In this document: one piece after another, positions 4,329-6,353 of the stretch
How positions within the stretch are numbered: position 1 is the stretch's first letter
Layout of the letters: the number at the start of each line of letters is the position of its first letter
Made by a program: the position numbers and the translations under genes
Notes under the pieces: generated by a model
What the model saw: the letters and a program-made list of their open reading frames with translations, nothing else
What the model was told of the DNA's origin: nothing
The model's database searches: none
Origin: JBBRHH01 sp038222915
Lineage (GTDB): Bacteria; Planctomycetota; Phycisphaerae; Tepidisphaerales; Tepidisphaeraceae
DNA length: 6,353 nt
Assembly (NCBI GenBank): GCA_038222915.1
Contig: JBBRHH010000369.1
Location: 1-6,353 of the forward strand
Direction of reading: 5' to 3'

Positions 4329-6317
4329 ATGCGCCGCCCGAACCAACCTGATTCGATCAATCCCCGCACATCGATGACCGTCGAAAATCTGGAACAGCGC
4401 ACCCTGCTGAGCGCTGCCACCGCCCATGTGGCCCTGCCGCGGATTATGGCGCCGGCGGCCATTATTCAGCCTGGAAATGGCGACGGTGTGATCACGGGCT
4501 TAACGCCAAGCCAGCTCAAACATGCATACGGATTCGACAAGCTGGACCAGCGATTCAAGAAGGACGCGCGCTTTCGAACGCTGTTTCAAAACCTTGGCGT
4601 GGGTCAGACGATTGGAATTGTTGCGATCGCCGACACGAATGTTGATCCGGCGATCGGCCGCACTGCAACCAACGACAATCTGGTGCTTCAAAAGGAACTG
4701 GACGAATTTTCGAAATCATTCAATCTCACTTCAACAATTCTAACGACGACGACGCTGCCGCCTTCGACTCAATTGGCGCCTTTTGGCGTCGTCGGCATTC
4801 AAATGCTCACCAACGTTGCGATGGTTGTTGAATGGGTCCACGCGTTGCTGCCCATGGCGCAGATCAACCTCGTTGAGACCGACGACAACCTGCTTAGCTA
4901 CATGAGCGGCGTCGATATGGCATCGGACGCGGTGAAGGGCAAAGGCGATGTGGTTATCATGGCAAACGGCTTTCCAGAGGACACGCCGGCCACGCCAAAT
5001 GGGACTAACTTTGACGTCAAAGCGCTGGAATCGCATTTCACAGATCCTGCTCACACCTCGATTTCGTATATCGCGCCCGCTTCGGCCAGGGACCCGTTAA
5101 CAACGCCGCGCTACGCGGGGGCATTTGTTTCTGGAACTCCGTTCAACAACGAGGATCCCAGCCGTCTAAATTATCCTGCGTCTTCGCCCAACGTGCTGTC
5201 AGTCGGTGAAACAACGCTTAACACAACGTCTAACGGAACTCGGATATCCGAATTCCCTTATTCTCAGTCGACCAGCGATTTCAGCCATTTTGGCAATCTA
5301 GTCAACGCCAATACGGGCTCTGGTTTTCAACAGCCGCCTTATCAGGCCGGCGTTACCGTCAACGGCAAGGATTTGAGTGCTGTCGATCCGTTCAGGATCA
5401 ATCCTTCCAATGGAAGCGCTCCAATCATTCATCGCGCTGCCGGCGATGTGAGTTTTCTGGGTGACCCGGCGACCGGCGTGGCGGTCCTTGATCGACTTGG
5501 TTCAGGTGGCTGGGTACAGACCGCGAGTGGCGGGCTTGGCGCGGCGGCCTGGGGCGTTTTAGCGGCTATTGCCAATCAGATGAAGGCAATCGTAAACGGG
5601 GCAGCGCCTACACTCGGCGTAGATCAGCTTCCAAATGCGGCGTACAACGCGGCCAAGATTCATTACGCGCAGAACTACACGGACGTCAAGAGCGGCCGGG
5701 ATTTCCCAGGTCGCCCGTTCCCAATTCCTCGTTACACGACGTCGATTCCTGAGCAGTTCACGGCGTATAAGGGATACGACCTGCCGACCGGTTGGGGAAC
5801 GCCCCGTGCGGATAATATGGCGTTCAGCCTTGCGGGCCTGATTAACGGCAATACCAACTTCGCAAGCATCTACACCAAGCAATTGGCCGAGCCAGGCCAA
5901 CAACCGTCGGGTCTGCCGGCAATCAAGGACTTTGCAACGTTTCAGTTCACTGGAATCGGAAATGTCGTCGCCAGGCAGTCGACCGTCGATCTTATTCTTA
6001 TCATGACGAATCTTACGCCCAGCAGCGTGAACAGTGGCGTGGGTGAGATCCAGGTGAATGGCCCCCTTCGACGTGTAGGCAAGAACGGGTTCAAAGGCAC
6101 TGGTAGCGCCACGATCCAGCTTGCTGATGGGAATGGCACTCAGTTCCAGCGGCTGCGCATTAATGGCCAGCTTTATAAGTACCAAGGCCGAACGTACGCC
6201 CGCGGGCAGTTTGCGGCCGTCGACGTCAAGGGCAACCTTTTGGAGGTTGGCTTCCATACAGTCTTCCGTGGAAACTTCATCGCCAAGGGTGTGCCCAGTG
6301 TAACGGCCGCATCTTGA
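4329..6317 (+). CDS. Secreted sedolisin-like (peptidase S53 fold) protein, probably catalytically inactive
   Basis: This 662-residue protein begins with the planctomycete motif VENLEQRTLLSA (residues 18-29), marking it as exported. Residues about 57-505 follow the sedolisin order: GLTPSQLKHAYGFD (57-70), GVGQTIGIVAIAD (90-102), VVEWVHALLPMAQINLVE (166-183), LNYPASSPNVLSVGETTL (280-297), ASGGLGAAAWGVLAAIANQ (399-417), the calcium-site-like DVKSG (452-456), and GYDLPTGWGTP (482-492). Active sedolisins carry Glu and Asp in 'ExxxD' just before the 'VEWAHA' string; here those positions read N162 and V166. The 'GGTS' serine motif reads ASGG (399-402), and the oxyanion 'SGD' motif also appears lost. 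The fold therefore seems kept and the proteolytic centre lost. Residues about 530-662 form an unassigned beta-rich C-terminal domain. The start is set by GGAGG at 4316. No terminator is visible in the 36 bases after the stop. Confidence 0.85.
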   Translation: MRRPNQPDSINPRTSMTVENLEQRTLLSAATAHVALPRIMAPAAIIQPGNGDGVITGLTPSQLKHAYGFDKLDQRFKKDARFRTLFQNLGVGQTIGIVAIADTNVDPAIGRTATNDNLVLQKELDEFSKSFNLTSTILTTTTLPPSTQLAPFGVVGIQMLTNVAMVVEWVHALLPMAQINLVETDDNLLSYMSGVDMASDAVKGKGDVVIMANGFPEDTPATPNGTNFDVKALESHFTDPAHTSISYIAPASARDPLTTPRYAGAFVSGTPFNNEDPSRLNYPASSPNVLSVGETTLNTTSNGTRISEFPYSQSTSDFSHFGNLVNANTGSGFQQPPYQAGVTVNGKDLSAVDPFRINPSNGSAPIIHRAAGDVSFLGDPATGVAVLDRLGSGGWVQTASGGLGAAAWGVLAAIANQMKAIVNGAAPTLGVDQLPNAAYNAAKIHYAQNYTDVKSGRDFPGRPFPIPRYTTSIPEQFTAYKGYDLPTGWGTPRADNMAFSLAGLINGNTNFASIYTKQLAEPGQQPSGLPAIKDFATFQFTGIGNVVARQSTVDLILIMTNLTPSSVNSGVGEIQVNGPLRRVGKNGFKGTGSATIQLADGNGTQFQRLRINGQLYKYQGRTYARGQFAAVDVKGNLLEVGFHTVFRGNFIAKGVPSVTAAS

Positions 6318-6353
6318 ATTTCTGAGGTCGCCATTTAAAAACAACAGCGCGTC

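Noticed and set aside
3416..4351. 311-codon plus-strand open frame
   Set aside because: It is antisense to the IS630 transposase with its intact DDE motifs, has no recognisable domain, and runs across the element's end and the promoter of the next gene.
5559..6344. 261-codon minus-strand open frame
   Set aside because: It is antisense to the sedolisin-like gene, which has a promoter, a ribosome site and family motifs; the minus translation is Arg-rich and shows no domain.

Overview
The window looks like an accessory, mobile-element-scarred stretch of a Planctomycetota chromosome, perhaps from the Phycisphaerae side of the phylum. The main reason is that the two outer genes encode secreted or surface proteins whose N-termini carry the short planctomycete-type motif L-E-x-R-x-L (LEDRKLFAG at the left, LEQRTLLSA at the right). 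The left one also has the 'SASDG...TTYDD...GTTYYYWV' style of fibronectin type III repeat common in that phylum. Most of the window is GC-rich, with one AT-richer gene in the middle. The assignment rests on motif recognition, not on a search.

Layout, left to right. Bases 1-795 (minus strand) are the first 265 codons of a surface protein that runs off the left edge. Bases 796-2096 hold no convincing gene: the stretch is G-rich on the plus strand and full of short repeats, including a seven-unit 11-bp tandem array at 1449-1525. Bases 2097-2696 (plus) encode an unrecognised AT-richer protein with two membrane segments. Bases 2738-4213 are a transposon-in-transposon structure. A complete-looking IS630-type element (about 2954-4163, minus strand, imperfect terminal inverted repeats, TA target duplication) sits inside the relic of a second, different IS630-type transposase gene. 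Removing the 1212-bp insertion rejoins the two halves of the relic in frame. Bases 4235-4328 hold a sigma-70-like promoter and a strong Shine-Dalgarno site. They serve 4329-6317, a 662-residue protein with the sedolisin (peptidase S53) fold in which the catalytic Glu, Asp and Ser positions all appear to be replaced. It is therefore probably a secreted pseudoprotease.

No operon is evident. The two surface-protein genes point outward from the central region, and the IS elements are transcribed toward the 2097-2696 gene. The points most worth checking are the dead sedolisin-like protein, the nested IS630 insertion and the 11-bp array.
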